Notes: generated by a model from the sequence alone, not told the origin. Counted from the stretch's first letter, positions 32,936 through 41,333 are shown. The stretch: DNA of 64,000 nucleotides from Aurantimonas sp. Leaf443 (GCF_001425575.1 NZ_LMRD01000012.1:85694-149693), one strand, 5' to 3'. Made by a program: numbers and translations.

Positions 32936-33661
32936 TCAGTCGATGTTCAGGCGATAACCTATACCGCGAACCGTCTGCAGCCACAGGGGATTTGCCGGAT
33001 CGGCCTCGATCTTGCGGCGCAGCCGGTTGATCTGGACATCGACCGTGCGCTCGCCGACCTCCGTGTCGTCGCCGAGGAGGTCCTGCCGCGGCACTGTCTC
33101 GCCCGCCTTGCCGGCGAACTGGGCCATGATCTCCTGCTCGCGCTCGGTCAGCCGCACGCTTTCCTGGCCGCGCTTGAGCTCGCGGCGCGTGAGCGAGAAG
33201 GTGAAGGGGCCGAAGCGCACGGTCTCGATCTTCGGCGTCTGGCTCTGGTTTCCGCGGCGCATGACGTTGTTGACGCGCAGGAGCAGTTCGCGCGGATCGA
33301 ACGGCTTGGTCAGATAGTCGTCGGCGCCCGCCTCCAGGCCCTCGATGCGATGCTCGATCTCCGAGCGCGCCGTCAGCATCAGCACCGGCCCGTCGCGCTT
33401 GACGCGGAAGGAGCGCACGAGGTCGACGCCGCTCTCTCCGGGCATCATGACGTCGACGATCAGAAGGTCGAAGTCGAGACCGCCGAGGATCTTGCGCGCT
33501 TCCGCCGCGTCCGCTGCGACCGAGACGCGAAAGCCCTTCTCGGAGAGGAAGCGCGACAGGAGCTGGCGGATGCGCCGGTCGTCGTCGACGACGAGAATGT
33601 GCGGCGCGTCGTCCTCGATCGACAGAGGCGCGCGAACCGGCGCCGCGGCGGGCTCGATCAT
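32936..33661 (-). CDS. OmpR-family response regulator
   Basis: 241-residue response regulator. The receiver domain (about 21-135) has the acidic pair in LVVDDDRR, phosphoacceptor D70 in LLIVDVMMPGE, the Thr/Ser switch in MLTARS and Lys in YLTKPFDPREL. A winged-helix output domain follows (LTEREQEIMAQF ... VGERTVDVQINRLRRKIE ... LQTVRGIGYRL). Its ATG overlaps the MarR gene's stop (ATGA). It resembles PetR of Rhodobacter capsulatus in order (MarR then OmpR-type), although here the pet operon is 16 kb away. Confidence 0.94.
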   Translation of the reverse strand: MIEPAAAPVRAPLSIEDDAPHILVVDDDRRIRQLLSRFLSEKGFRVSVAADAAEARKILGGLDFDLLIVDVMMPGESGVDLVRSFRVKRDGPVLMLTARSEIEHRIEGLEAGADDYLTKPFDPRELLLRVNNVMRRGNQSQTPKIETVRFGPFTFSLTRRELKRGQESVRLTEREQEIMAQFAGKAGETVPRQDLLGDDTEVGERTVDVQINRLRRKIEADPANPLWLQTVRGIGYRLNID

Positions 33662-34206
33662 GGTGCGGGATCCTTCGTGATGCCCTTCTTGGCGAACCAG
33701 GCGCGCGTCGCCTCGCGATCCGTTCCCATGGCCATGAGGAACTGCGAGATCGCCGCCCGCTCCTCCGGCCGCGTCCCCGCCATCGCGGCGTCGATCCGGC
33801 GCACCTGCGCGCGCGACAGTTCCAGCGTCAGCGCCCGGCCCGTCTCGGTCGGGAAGAGGCAGCGCTGGCGCCTGTCGGCCTCGCCCGGCTCCTGGCGCAC
33901 GAGATCGGCTTCCACCAGCTGGCGCAGCACGCGCGACAGCGACTGCTTGGTGATGCGCAGGAGATCGAGAAGGTCGGCCACCGTCATGCCGGGGTCGCGG
34001 TTGACGAAATGCAGGATGCGGTGATGCGCGCGGCCGAACCCGTAGCGCTCGAGGATCTCGTCGGCGTCGGAGGTGAACTCGCGATAGGCGAAGAAGAGAA
34101 GTTCGATCAGCCGGAAGTCGAGCGCGCCGAGGGTCGGCAGCGCCTCGCGCACCAACCCCTCCGGGCTTCCGGCGTCCCGCACTCGGTCCGCATCGTCGGG
34201 GACCAT
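33658..34206 (-). CDS. MarR-family transcriptional regulator
   Basis: 182-residue winged-helix regulator with the MarR core GFGRAHHRILHFVNRDPGMTVADLLDLLRITKQSLSRVLRQL and the wing VRQEPGEADRRQRCLFPT. It is the first gene of a three-gene regulatory unit (MarR, response regulator, kinase) with an ATGA overlap. The start is uncertain: 34206 has AGG about 10 bases upstream; ATG 34227 and GTG 34242 are in frame. Divergent from ilvE, so it may bind the shared 198-base gap. Related proteins are PetP and LdtR; which one is orthologous cannot be told here. Confidence 0.9.
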   Translation of the reverse strand: MVPDDADRVRDAGSPEGLVREALPTLGALDFRLIELLFFAYREFTSDADEILERYGFGRAHHRILHFVNRDPGMTVADLLDLLRITKQSLSRVLRQLVEADLVRQEPGEADRRQRCLFPTETGRALTLELSRAQVRRIDAAMAGTRPEERAAISQFLMAMGTDREATRAWFAKKGITKDPAP

Positions 34207-34244
34207 CGCTGTCAGGCCTGCATGCATAAAATAGGTCAGCACCG

Positions 34245-34273
34245 TTGACGTAATTTTCCCGTATTGTTACACC
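34245..34273 (+). promoter_or_regulatory. Candidate sigma-70 promoter toward ilvE
   Basis: TTGACG (34245-34250) and TACACC (34268-34273) are separated by 17 bases in an unusually AT-rich patch of the ilvE/MarR gap. GTAA (34250-34253) and TTAC (34267-34270) form a small inverted repeat inside the spacer that could be a regulator site. Confidence 0.5.
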
Positions 34274-34404
34274 CTGAAGCAGGGAGTGGAAACCGTCCGA
34301 AGCGGCGGTCGGCCAGGAAACCGACGTCGGCTCGACGCAGACCTCGGCCCGTTCCCGAACGAGACTTCACCAAGGGGAGAGGGCCCTCGTCGGCCGTAAA
34401 CGTC

Positions 34405-35295
34405 ATGAGCAACGTTCCTTTCGATCAACTGGACGGCGAAATCTGGTACAACGGCACCTTCGTGCCCTGGAAGGACGCCAAGATCCATGTGCTGACCCAC
34501 GGCCTGCATTATGCCAGCGCCGTCTTCGAAGGCGAGCGCGCCTATGGCGGTGCCGTCTTCAAGCTTCGCGAGCACACCGAACGGCTGATCGAGTCGGGCA
34601 AGCTTCTCGGCTTCACCATTCCCTACAGCGCCGACGAGATCGACGCGGCGACGAACGAGCTTCTCGTGCGCCAGGGCTTCTCGGATGCCTATGTGCGCCC
34701 GATCGCCTTCCGCGGCTCGGAGATGATGGGCGTCGCGGCGCAGAAGAACCGCATCAACGTGGCGATCGCCATCTGGCAGTGGCCGAGCTATTTCGACCCC
34801 GAGCAGCGCATGCGCGGCATCCGGCTCGATCTCGCCGAGTATCGCCGCCCCGACCCGCGCACCGCGCCTTCCAAGGCCAAGGCGACCGGCCTCTACATGA
34901 TCTGCACCATCTCCAAGCACGCCGCCGAGGCCAAGGGCTATGCCGACGCCCTGATGCTCGACTGGCGCGGGCAGGTGGCCGAGGCCACGGGCGCCAACGT
35001 CTTCTTCGTCAAGGACGGCGCCATCCACACGCCGATCCCGGACTGCTTCCTCGACGGCATCACGCGCCGCACCGTGATCGATCTCGCCAAGCGCCGCGGA
35101 CTGGTCGTGCACGAGCGGGCGATCATGCCGGAGGACCTCTCCACCTTCACCGAATGCTTCCTGTGCGGCACCGCCGCCGAGGTGACGCCGGTCTCCGAGA
35201 TCGCCGAATGGCGTTTCACGCCGGGCGAGATCACGCGCCGGCTCGTGGAGGATTACGGCCACGAGGTCATGCCCAAGCGCGTCGCGGCCGAGTAG
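34405..35295 (+). CDS. ilvE: Branched-chain amino-acid aminotransferase
   Basis: PLP enzyme of fold type IV that makes Val, Leu and Ile from their 2-oxo acids. The 296-residue protein has LTHGLHYASAVFEGERAY, the PLP-lysine region around APSKAKATGLYMICTISK, and the class signature spanning EATGANVFFVKDGAIHTP to LDGITRRTVIDLAKRRG. The ATG at 34405 fits the family start; no strong ribosome site is seen close to it, the nearest (AAGGGGAGAGGG) being over 20 bases upstream. Divergent from the MarR unit. Confidence 0.96.
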   Translation: MSNVPFDQLDGEIWYNGTFVPWKDAKIHVLTHGLHYASAVFEGERAYGGAVFKLREHTERLIESGKLLGFTIPYSADEIDAATNELLVRQGFSDAYVRPIAFRGSEMMGVAAQKNRINVAIAIWQWPSYFDPEQRMRGIRLDLAEYRRPDPRTAPSKAKATGLYMICTISKHAAEAKGYADALMLDWRGQVAEATGANVFFVKDGAIHTPIPDCFLDGITRRTVIDLAKRRGLVVHERAIMPEDLSTFTECFLCGTAAEVTPVSEIAEWRFTPGEITRRLVEDYGHEVMPKRVAAE

Positions 35296-35323
35296 GCACG
35301 CCGGTCCGCCATCGCGACACGAG

Positions 35324-35349
35324 ACGGGGATGCCTTCGGGCGTCCCCGT
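35324..35349 (+). terminator. Stem-loop with TTCG tetraloop after ilvE
   Basis: ACGGGGA-T-GCC, tetraloop TTCG, GGC-G-TCCCCGT: an 11-pair stem (one T-G wobble) closed by the very stable UUCG loop, 28 bases after the ilvE stop. There is no real T-run after it, so it may stabilise the 3' end rather than terminate strongly. Confidence 0.55.
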
Positions 35350-35447
35350 TCCGCGTTCGGGGCTGCGCGCCGCGCCGTCCTCGGCTATGGGAGGCGCAAC
35401 GCTTCGGCGCCCGCGACGCGGCGCCACGGTTCGGGAAGGATCCGCCC

Positions 35448-36089
35448 ATGTCCAGCCTCGGGGGCCAGATCGTGCCCGTCACGCCCTTCCAGCAGAATTG
35501 CTGCCTTCTCTACGACACCGAGACCAAGGTCGGCGTCGTCGTCGATCCGGGCGGCGACGTGCCCGACATCCTGGCGGCCATCGAGACGCTGGGCCTCAAG
35601 ATCGAGGCCATCTGGCTGACGCATGGCCATATCGACCATGCGGGCGGGGCCAAGGATCTGAAGGCGGCGCTCGGCGTGGACATTCTCGGGCCGCACGAGG
35701 CCGACGCGCCGCTTCTGGCCGCGATCGAGAGCCAGGCGGCGATGTTCGGCGTCGGCGGCGATGCCAAGAGCGTGACGCCCGACCGCTGGCTGTCCGACGG
35801 CGACACCCTGTCCTTCGGCGATCACGTCTTCGAGGTTCTGCACACGCCGGGCCATGCGCCGGGCCATGTCGTCTTCTTCGACCGCGCGGCGAAGTTCCTG
35901 CATGCCGGCGACGTTCTCTTCCGCGGCTCGATCGGGCGCACGGACCTTCCGGGCGGCGATCATGCCACGCTGCTCGCCTCGATCCGCGACAAGGTTCTGC
36001 CGCTCGGCGACGAGGTCGGCTTCATCTGCGGCCACGGGCCGGGCGGCCGGCTCGGCGAGGAGCGGCGCACGAACCCGTTCCTCGTCTGA
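35448..36089 (+). CDS. MBL-fold metallo-hydrolase (glyoxalase II-like)
   Basis: 213-residue zinc hydrolase of the metallo-beta-lactamase superfamily, YcbL/glyoxalase II-like group. The metal motif HGHIDHAGG is intact (THGHxDH), with further ligands in HTPGHAPGHVVF, HAGDVLFRGSIGRTDLPGGD and the final CGHGPGG. It lacks the C-terminal glutathione-binding domain of full-length glyoxalase II, so the physiological thioester is uncertain. GAAGGA sits 7 bases before the ATG. Confidence 0.92.
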   Translation: MSSLGGQIVPVTPFQQNCCLLYDTETKVGVVVDPGGDVPDILAAIETLGLKIEAIWLTHGHIDHAGGAKDLKAALGVDILGPHEADAPLLAAIESQAAMFGVGGDAKSVTPDRWLSDGDTLSFGDHVFEVLHTPGHAPGHVVFFDRAAKFLHAGDVLFRGSIGRTDLPGGDHATLLASIRDKVLPLGDEVGFICGHGPGGRLGEERRTNPFLV

Positions 36090-36227
36090 CGGCCTGAGAA
36101 GCCTCCGGCGGAGCGACCACCCTCCGACGCCCGGCGCGGGAAGGGTGCGGTACGCTCCGTAAAATCCGCGCGGTCCGTCCGGCGTCGGACCCGGCGATGA
36201 CCGATCGACCCCGGCGCTCCGTGCGCG

Positions 36228-37121
36228 TCAGGCGCCGGTGCAGAACCGGCGACGGCCGTCCGCGAGCGCGTAGGTGCCCGTTTCGGGATCGAAGCTCGCA
36301 TGCGCCAGGACGCAGCTTCGCTCCCAGGCGAGGCTCCAGGGCTCGAGCTCTCCCGCGGCCCCGTCGGGCTGCGCGGCCGCGCCCACGCGCCCCGGCCCTG
36401 GCGCTCCGTCGAGAGGCGGGCCGAGGCGGATGATCTTGGCGCCGCCGCGCTGCACCGTCTCGATCTGCCCGGGTGCCAGCGCGCGCTTGTCGAGGCGCGC
36501 CGCCTCGACATCGATGACATGCGGACCGGAGAGCGAGATCGTCGCGGCATCGCCCGCCGGCAGGGCGCGGATAGAGGTCTTCGTCGCGAGCACGGCGCCG
36601 GGGCCGGAGAAGACGTAGGTGAAGGCCCGGTCGCTCGTCAGCGTGCCCGTCCACAGGCGCGAGGCGGGCCGCCAGCCGCGCGAAGAGGTCTCGTCGGCGT
36701 CGTCGCTGCGGCCGGCCGCGTAACGGCGCCGGTCGTCGTCGCGTTCGACGCTGCGCCAGGAGGATGAGCGACGACGGTCCTCGTCACGCCGGTCCTCCCG
36801 GGCCAGGCGCCGTTCCGCGCGTTCGCGATCGAGCCGGCGCCGGATCTCGCGTTCGGAGAGATCCGAGCCGGCGGCGCGCAGGTCGCGGCGCGCGTCGAAT
36901 CGGGGGCTCGGCACGCCGCCCGGCGTGAAGCCGCGGCCGGCCTCGAAATCGGTGCCGCCGTCGAGTTCGTCCTCCGGCGGCGCCGCGTCGTCGCTCAACG
37001 ACTGCGGCGCCGAACTCGTGCCGGCGGGAACGGCGGCGCCGTCCTGCGAATGGGCAAGACCGGCGAAAGCGGCGAGACCGAGGGCGAAGGCGAGGGCGGC
37101 GGGGCTCGGGCGTTTGGTCAT
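36228..37121 (-). CDS. Hypothetical secreted protein with Arg/Asp-rich middle
   Basis: 297-residue protein with a clear signal peptide (MTKRPSPAALAFALGLAAFAGLAHS, residues 1-25). A Pro/Asp/Glu-rich stretch follows, then a striking charged segment rich in alternating Arg and Asp/Glu (about residues 85-140), then a C-terminal domain (WTGTLTSDRAFTYVFSGPGAVL to ADGRRRFCTGA) with two cysteines. No family is recognised. AAGGGAG lies 8 bases before the ATG. Nested CCAGAA-type inverted repeats lie about 75-100 bases upstream. Confidence 0.75.
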   Translation of the reverse strand: MTKRPSPAALAFALGLAAFAGLAHSQDGAAVPAGTSSAPQSLSDDAAPPEDELDGGTDFEAGRGFTPGGVPSPRFDARRDLRAAGSDLSEREIRRRLDRERAERRLAREDRRDEDRRRSSSWRSVERDDDRRRYAAGRSDDADETSSRGWRPASRLWTGTLTSDRAFTYVFSGPGAVLATKTSIRALPAGDAATISLSGPHVIDVEAARLDKRALAPGQIETVQRGGAKIIRLGPPLDGAPGPGRVGAAAQPDGAAGELEPWSLAWERSCVLAHASFDPETGTYALADGRRRFCTGA

Positions 37122-37194
37122 CGGGGCAACTCCCTTTGGACGCATGGGCTTGCGGTAGGACGTGCAAGGTCCCCAGCAGGTTGCGTGCCAAGGC

Positions 37195-37220
37195 TTCTGT
37201 GCCAGAATGATACGTTCTGG
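37195..37220. promoter_or_regulatory. Nested inverted repeats TTCTG-TGC-CAGAA-N6-TTCTGG
   Basis: TTCTG (37195-37199) pairs with CAGAA (37203-37207), and CCAGAA (37202-37207) also pairs with TTCTGG (37215-37220). Three half-sites of alternating orientation look like a multi-site operator about 75-100 bases upstream of the minus-strand secreted-protein gene. Confidence 0.4.
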
Positions 37221-37562
37221 GCCCCGAAGGGTTGCGGCGCGGCCGGTCGCGCCTGCGCGCCGGGATCGAAGCGACCGCCGGCGGACACGTGCCGAACTCT
37301 GCTCCCGCACGCGCTCTCTCGATTCATCCCGAGCCGTTCCATGCGGGAGACCATCGGTTGCACCCGCGAACGATCCCGCGGCGACACGGCCGGGACGAGG
37401 CCGACCCGCCCCGGGCGCTCGCCCCGATCCTTTCGGGGCCGCCTCGTCCCCCACCCTCCGATTGTGCAGGCGGGATGCGAGACCGAGGCAAGCCTTCGCC
37501 GCTAGCGTCGATCTGGCCGGCCTCTCCGAGAGCAGCGCTTCGGGCGATCAGGCCGACTTGCG

Positions 37563-37575
37563 AATTGTGACAATT
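37563..37575. promoter_or_regulatory. Inverted repeat AATTG-TGA-CAATT upstream of the porin gene
   Basis: Perfect 5-base arms with a 3-base spacer, followed one base later by TTGACG. It lies about 130 bases upstream of the FadL-type gene, well placed for a repressor or activator site. The regulator is unknown. Confidence 0.4.
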
Positions 37576-37707
37576 TTGACGCGGAGATGCGTCGAACCGA
37601 TGGCATGACCTTCCCTACCTCGAAAGAGTGTCTTACGCTTACGTCAATGGGCGAGCTCGGGAGAGAAGAGGGGTCTCGCCGGAACAGGACATTGGGGGAC
37701 TCTCAGC

Positions 37708-39057
37708 ATGCGCAACGCGTCCAGACTTCTCGCCGGGGCGCTCGTCGCCTCCGCGCTGTCCTCCACGGCCTTCGCCGGCGGCTTTCAGCGGGGAACGGCC
37801 GACACGGACATTCTCTATGAGAAGGGCGGGTTCTCCACGCGGGCCGGCGTGACCTACATCGCCCCGCTGCGCGGCTTCGATACGATCAACGGGAACTCCG
37901 GCGACTACGGCGACTATACCGGGCGCTACGTCATCCCCTCCGCGGCGATCTATTTCGGCGGCGACGCCTTCGGCTGCGCCGGCACGGCGACGGAATCCTT
38001 CGCGGCCGAGGCCGACTATACCGGCTCGCCGGGCGGGGCCCTGCCGTCGCAGGTGTCGAGCGCCGTGACCACGTCGCGCACGCGCAGCATCGAGTTCGAC
38101 TCGCAGGAATTCGCCGCCACCTGCCGCGCCAGCCTGAACACCGATTACGGCCGCTTCAGCCTTCTGGGCGGCGTCTTCTTCGAGGACTTCTCCTTCGAGG
38201 GCTCGAGCTTCGGCGAGCGCAATCTCGCCGCCAGTTTCGCCGGAACGCCGGTCGCGGCGCTGCTGGCCGCCCGCGGCGCGTCGATCTTCCTGCCGACGCA
38301 GGCCGACGTCGATCCCGAAGGCGACTTCAAGACGGGCTACCGCATCGGTGCCGCCTACGAATTGCCCGACATCGCCCTGCGGGCGCAGGTCATCTACCGC
38401 TCCGAGGTCAAGCACGACGACGTCACGGGCAGCGGCACGGTGACGATCACCGACAGCGCCTTCGTGCGTCTCGCCAACGGCACGCAGCTCTCGATCCCGA
38501 CCGTCTTCGGTCCGGCGGCAGGGCTCGTGAACTCCCGCCTTCCGGCCGCCGGAACCATCATTCCCGTGGCGTCCAGCATCAACGAGGCGACCAGCCCGCA
38601 ATATCTGACGGTCAACCTCCAGACCGGCATCGCGGAGGGCACGCTTCTCCTCGCCAACTTCCGCTGGACGGACTGGAGCACCAACAACGAGGTGATCAGC
38701 ACGATCACCAGCCCGCTGATCGGCACCTCCTCGGCCATCCAGCCCTATTATTGGCGCGACGGCTACACGGCGAGCCTCGGCATCGGCCGCGCCTTCAACG
38801 AGATGATCTCCGGCGCGGTCTCCGTCGGCTACGACCGCGGCGTCTCCACCGGCGCGGACACGACCTATACGGACCTCTACACGCTGTCGGGTGGCTTCTC
38901 GCTGAAGCCCGACAAGTCGACCGAGTTCCGCGTCGGCGGCCTCGTCGGCTACTGGACGGCCGACGACCAGACGATCGACGAGGGCGGCTACTTCAACGCC
39001 AGCGTCGGCGACGACGTGGTCCTGGGCGCTTCGGCCTCGTTCAAGTTCACCTTCTGA
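37708..39057 (+). CDS. OmpP1/FadL-family outer membrane transporter
   Basis: 449-residue outer-membrane beta-barrel of the FadL/OmpP1 family, taking up hydrophobic compounds. The signal peptide (residues 1-23, ending STAFA) is followed by GGFQRGTADTDILYEKGGFSTRAGVTY, and the C-terminus ends in alternating aromatic strands with terminal FKFTF, the usual BAM recognition pattern. Strand-like repeats are seen throughout, for example ANFRWTDWSTNNEV and SVGYDRGVSTGADTTY. The start follows GGGGGACTCTCAGC. The substrate is not determined; long-chain fatty acids or aromatic hydrocarbons are typical of the family. Confidence 0.93.
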   Translation: MRNASRLLAGALVASALSSTAFAGGFQRGTADTDILYEKGGFSTRAGVTYIAPLRGFDTINGNSGDYGDYTGRYVIPSAAIYFGGDAFGCAGTATESFAAEADYTGSPGGALPSQVSSAVTTSRTRSIEFDSQEFAATCRASLNTDYGRFSLLGGVFFEDFSFEGSSFGERNLAASFAGTPVAALLAARGASIFLPTQADVDPEGDFKTGYRIGAAYELPDIALRAQVIYRSEVKHDDVTGSGTVTITDSAFVRLANGTQLSIPTVFGPAAGLVNSRLPAAGTIIPVASSINEATSPQYLTVNLQTGIAEGTLLLANFRWTDWSTNNEVISTITSPLIGTSSAIQPYYWRDGYTASLGIGRAFNEMISGAVSVGYDRGVSTGADTTYTDLYTLSGGFSLKPDKSTEFRVGGLVGYWTADDQTIDEGGYFNASVGDDVVLGASASFKFTF

Positions 39058-39111
39058 CGATCCCGGGCGCGGGCGGTCGACCGTCCTCCGCTCCGTTTCA
39101 CAGGCAGCGAA

Positions 39112-39139
39112 GGGCGTGGGCTGACACCCGCGCCCTTTT
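39112..39139 (+). terminator. Rho-independent terminator of the FadL-type gene
   Basis: GGGCG-T-GGG and CCC-G-CGCCC make a 9-pair stem (one T-G wobble) with loop CTGACA, followed by TTTT (39136-39139), 54 bases past the stop. Confidence 0.9.
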
Positions 39140-39700
39140 CGCGTTGCGGCCCTCGCCCCGCAGATTCAGCGCTTGTGGAACTTCTGCAACACTATTGCAC
39201 CGTTGCATCGCCTATAGTCGGCCTCGTGTTGATTTGCCGTCCTGCCGCCACAAAAGACCGGCACCTCCAAGATGTCGGAAGGCGCGTATAGGGTCTTCGT
39301 TTCCGGTGCCGACAGGTCTTTTCGGGCCTTCGTCGTCCCATCGGGAGTCGAAGAGCCGAATGCCGTGCCGTCACGAGGCGACAGCGACAGGCGAGGGGTG
39401 GGTCATGGTGCGTCAAGGGGCGGACAGGACGAAGGGCGGCCGAGCGGTCGTCGTGATCGGGCTTCAGGCGGCCGGTCGTCTCTCCCCGTTCTCGCACCGC
39501 TGAGATCGGCATGACCGCAGGCATGGGCATCCCGAGCGTCTCGCTTTTCAGCATCCGCCCGGCCATCTTTATCGCGATGCAGGCACGGTGCGACCGCGTC
39601 CACGCTTCGGCAATGCTTCGCCGCCATAGTCTCCCCTCGTTGAGCGGATGTCCGGCAGGCGATTCCGTCTCCTCGCCCTCCGCCGCGGAAATGCGTCTCG
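39140..39700. other. Non-coding leader region upstream of exoR
   Basis: 561 bases between the porin terminator and exoR. It contains an inverted repeat TGCAAC-N11-GTTGCA (39185-39190, 39202-39207) followed by TATAGT (39213-39218), a possible -10. The rest holds only short frames without ribosome sites. A long exoR leader or a separate small RNA is possible, but I cannot show either. Confidence 0.45.
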
Positions 39701-40519
39701 ATGCGTCGCGCTAGTCTCATCCTTTCGCTTGCGGTCGCCCTGGCCTCGGCGGGTCTGCCGCCAAGGCCGGCCGGCGCGCTCGATCCCGCCGTCGGGCGGC
39801 AGGCCGCGTCCGGTCCGCTCGAATGGTTCTCGCTCGGCTTCCGCGCCTATCAGCGCGGCGAGAAGACCGAAGCGCTCGAAGCCCTGCGCTATGCCGCGGA
39901 GAAGGGGCATTCGGGCGCGCGCTGGAAGCTTGGCCGCATGTATGCGGATGGCGACGGCGTGAAGGAGGACGACTACGAGGCCTACAAGATCTTCGAGCGG
40001 ATCGTGCAGGAGCAGGACGACGACAATGTCGCCTATCCCAACGCCGCCTATGTCTCGAGCGCCATCGTCGCCCTGGCGGATTATCTGCGCCGCGGCATTC
40101 CCGGCAGTCCCGTCGAGCCCGATCTGTCGCGGGCGCGCCAGTTCTACTTTCACGCCGCATCCTATTTCGGCAATGCCAGCGCGCAGTTCGAGCTCGGCCG
40201 CATGGTGCTGAACGGGGAGGGCGGCAAGGCCAATCCCCGCCAGGCCGCCCGGTGGCTGAAGCTGTCGTCGGAAAAGGGCAATGCCGGCGCGCAGGCGCTG
40301 CTCGGCTATCTCCTCTTCGACGGCGACCGCATCTCCGTGCGGGCGGAGCCCGTGCGCGGCCTTGCCATGCTGACGCTCGCCCTCAAGCGCGCGACGCCGG
40401 CGGAGGAAGCCTGGATCCGGCCCCTGCAGGAAGAGGTGTTCTCGCTGGCCAGCGAGAACGAGCGGCGCACCGCGCTCGTCTATGCCGAGCAGAAGGAGAC
40501 CGCGTCCGCCCGCAACTGA
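39701..40519 (+). CDS. exoR: ExoR-like periplasmic Sel1-repeat regulator
   Basis: 272-residue exported protein with Sel1-like repeats that resembles ExoR of Sinorhizobium/Agrobacterium, the periplasmic inhibitor of the ExoS-ChvI two-component system controlling exopolysaccharide, motility and acid response. The signal peptide ends near AGA (about residue 26). Repeat segments are seen around 57-90 (ALRYAAEKGHSGARWKLGRM), 141-176 and 177-210 (QAARWLKLSSEKGNAGAQAL). Matching ExoR traits include YRRGIP-like YLRRGIPGSP, the DLSRARQFYFHAAS segment and the C-terminal FSLASENERRTAL. No exoS or chvI lies in the window; the adjacent xth-erpA also matches rhizobial order. Confidence 0.9.
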   Translation: MRRASLILSLAVALASAGLPPRPAGALDPAVGRQAASGPLEWFSLGFRAYQRGEKTEALEALRYAAEKGHSGARWKLGRMYADGDGVKEDDYEAYKIFERIVQEQDDDNVAYPNAAYVSSAIVALADYLRRGIPGSPVEPDLSRARQFYFHAASYFGNASAQFELGRMVLNGEGGKANPRQAARWLKLSSEKGNAGAQALLGYLLFDGDRISVRAEPVRGLAMLTLALKRATPAEEAWIRPLQEEVFSLASENERRTALVYAEQKETASARN

Positions 40520-40550
40520 GCGGCGACGCCCCGGTCTCCTTCGATGCCGT

Positions 40551-41333
40551 TCAGGCCGCCAGTTCCACGATCACCGGCACGTGGTCCGACGGCTTCTCCC
40601 AGCCGCGCACATGGCTGTCGACGCCGACCGACCGGCAGCGGTCCGCCGCCTCCGGCGACAGGAGGAGGTGGTCGATGCGGATGCCGTCGTTCTTCGGCCA
40701 GGACCCGGCCTGATAGTCCCAGAACGTATAGACGCCCGGCGCATCGTTGGTGGCGCGCAGAGCGTCGATCATGCCGAGGTTGAGGAGCCGGCGCAGGCCG
40801 GCGCGGCTTTCGGGCTGGAACAGAGCGTCGTTCACCCAGGCCTGCGGGCGCCTCGCGTCCTCGCCCTGCGGGATCACGTTGTAGTCGCCGGCCAGAACGA
40901 ACTCCTCCTCGGCTGCGAGTCTCGCCTTCGCATGGGCGACGAGCCGGTCCATCCAGCCGAGCTTGTAGGAGAATTTCTCCGTGCCGAGCGGATTGCCGTT
41001 CGGAAGATAGAGCGAGGCGACGCGCAGCCGCCGCTCGCCGATCGTCCACAGACCCTCGATATAGCGCGATTGTTCGTCGCTCTCGTCTCCGGGCAGGCCG
41101 CGGCTCACAGCGTCGGGCGCCGTGCGCGAGAGAAGGGCGACGCCGTTGAAGCCCTTCTGGCCGTGCGTCTCCACATGATAGCCGAGCGCCTCGATGGCGG
41201 CGCGGGGAAAGCCCTCGTCGACGCTCTTGATCTCCTGCAGGCAGGCGATGTCCGGCTTGCGCTCGTCGAGCCAGGCGGTCAGGGCGTCGATGCGCGCCTT
41301 GACGCCGTTGATGTTCCAGGTGGCGATCAGCAC
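40551..41333 (-). CDS. xth: Exodeoxyribonuclease III
   Basis: AP endonuclease / 3'-5' exonuclease of base-excision repair, 260 residues. Metal and catalytic motifs are present: ATWNINGVKAR, CLQEIKS (Glu ligand), KGFNGVALLSR, LAGDYNVIPQGEDARR, and the terminal SDHVPVIVEL. The start is taken as GTG at 41333, one base after the erpA stop; a TTG at 41345 inside erpA is also in frame. It converges with exoR (31-base gap) and is co-transcribed with erpA. Confidence 0.96.
   Translation of the reverse strand: MLIATWNINGVKARIDALTAWLDERKPDIACLQEIKSVDEGFPRAAIEALGYHVETHGQKGFNGVALLSRTAPDAVSRGLPGDESDEQSRYIEGLWTIGERRLRVASLYLPNGNPLGTEKFSYKLGWMDRLVAHAKARLAAEEEFVLAGDYNVIPQGEDARRPQAWVNDALFQPESRAGLRRLLNLGMIDALRATNDAPGVYTFWDYQAGSWPKNDGIRIDHLLLSPEAADRCRSVGVDSHVRGWEKPSDHVPVIVELAA

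Larger units (their letters stand above)
37122..37707. other. Non-coding gap between the secreted protein and the FadL-type porin
   Basis: 586 bases holding divergent promoters. Two inverted repeats stand out (37195-37220 and 37563-37575). A TTGACG at 37576-37581 follows the second repeat directly and may be a -35 element for the porin, but no convincing -10 is seen. Short open frames on both strands here lack ribosome sites and family resemblance. Confidence 0.5.

Noticed and set aside
39192..39566. Short frames on both strands in the exoR upstream region
   Set aside because: No ribosome site, no recognisable sequence, and Arg/Ser-rich composition expected by chance at this GC content.
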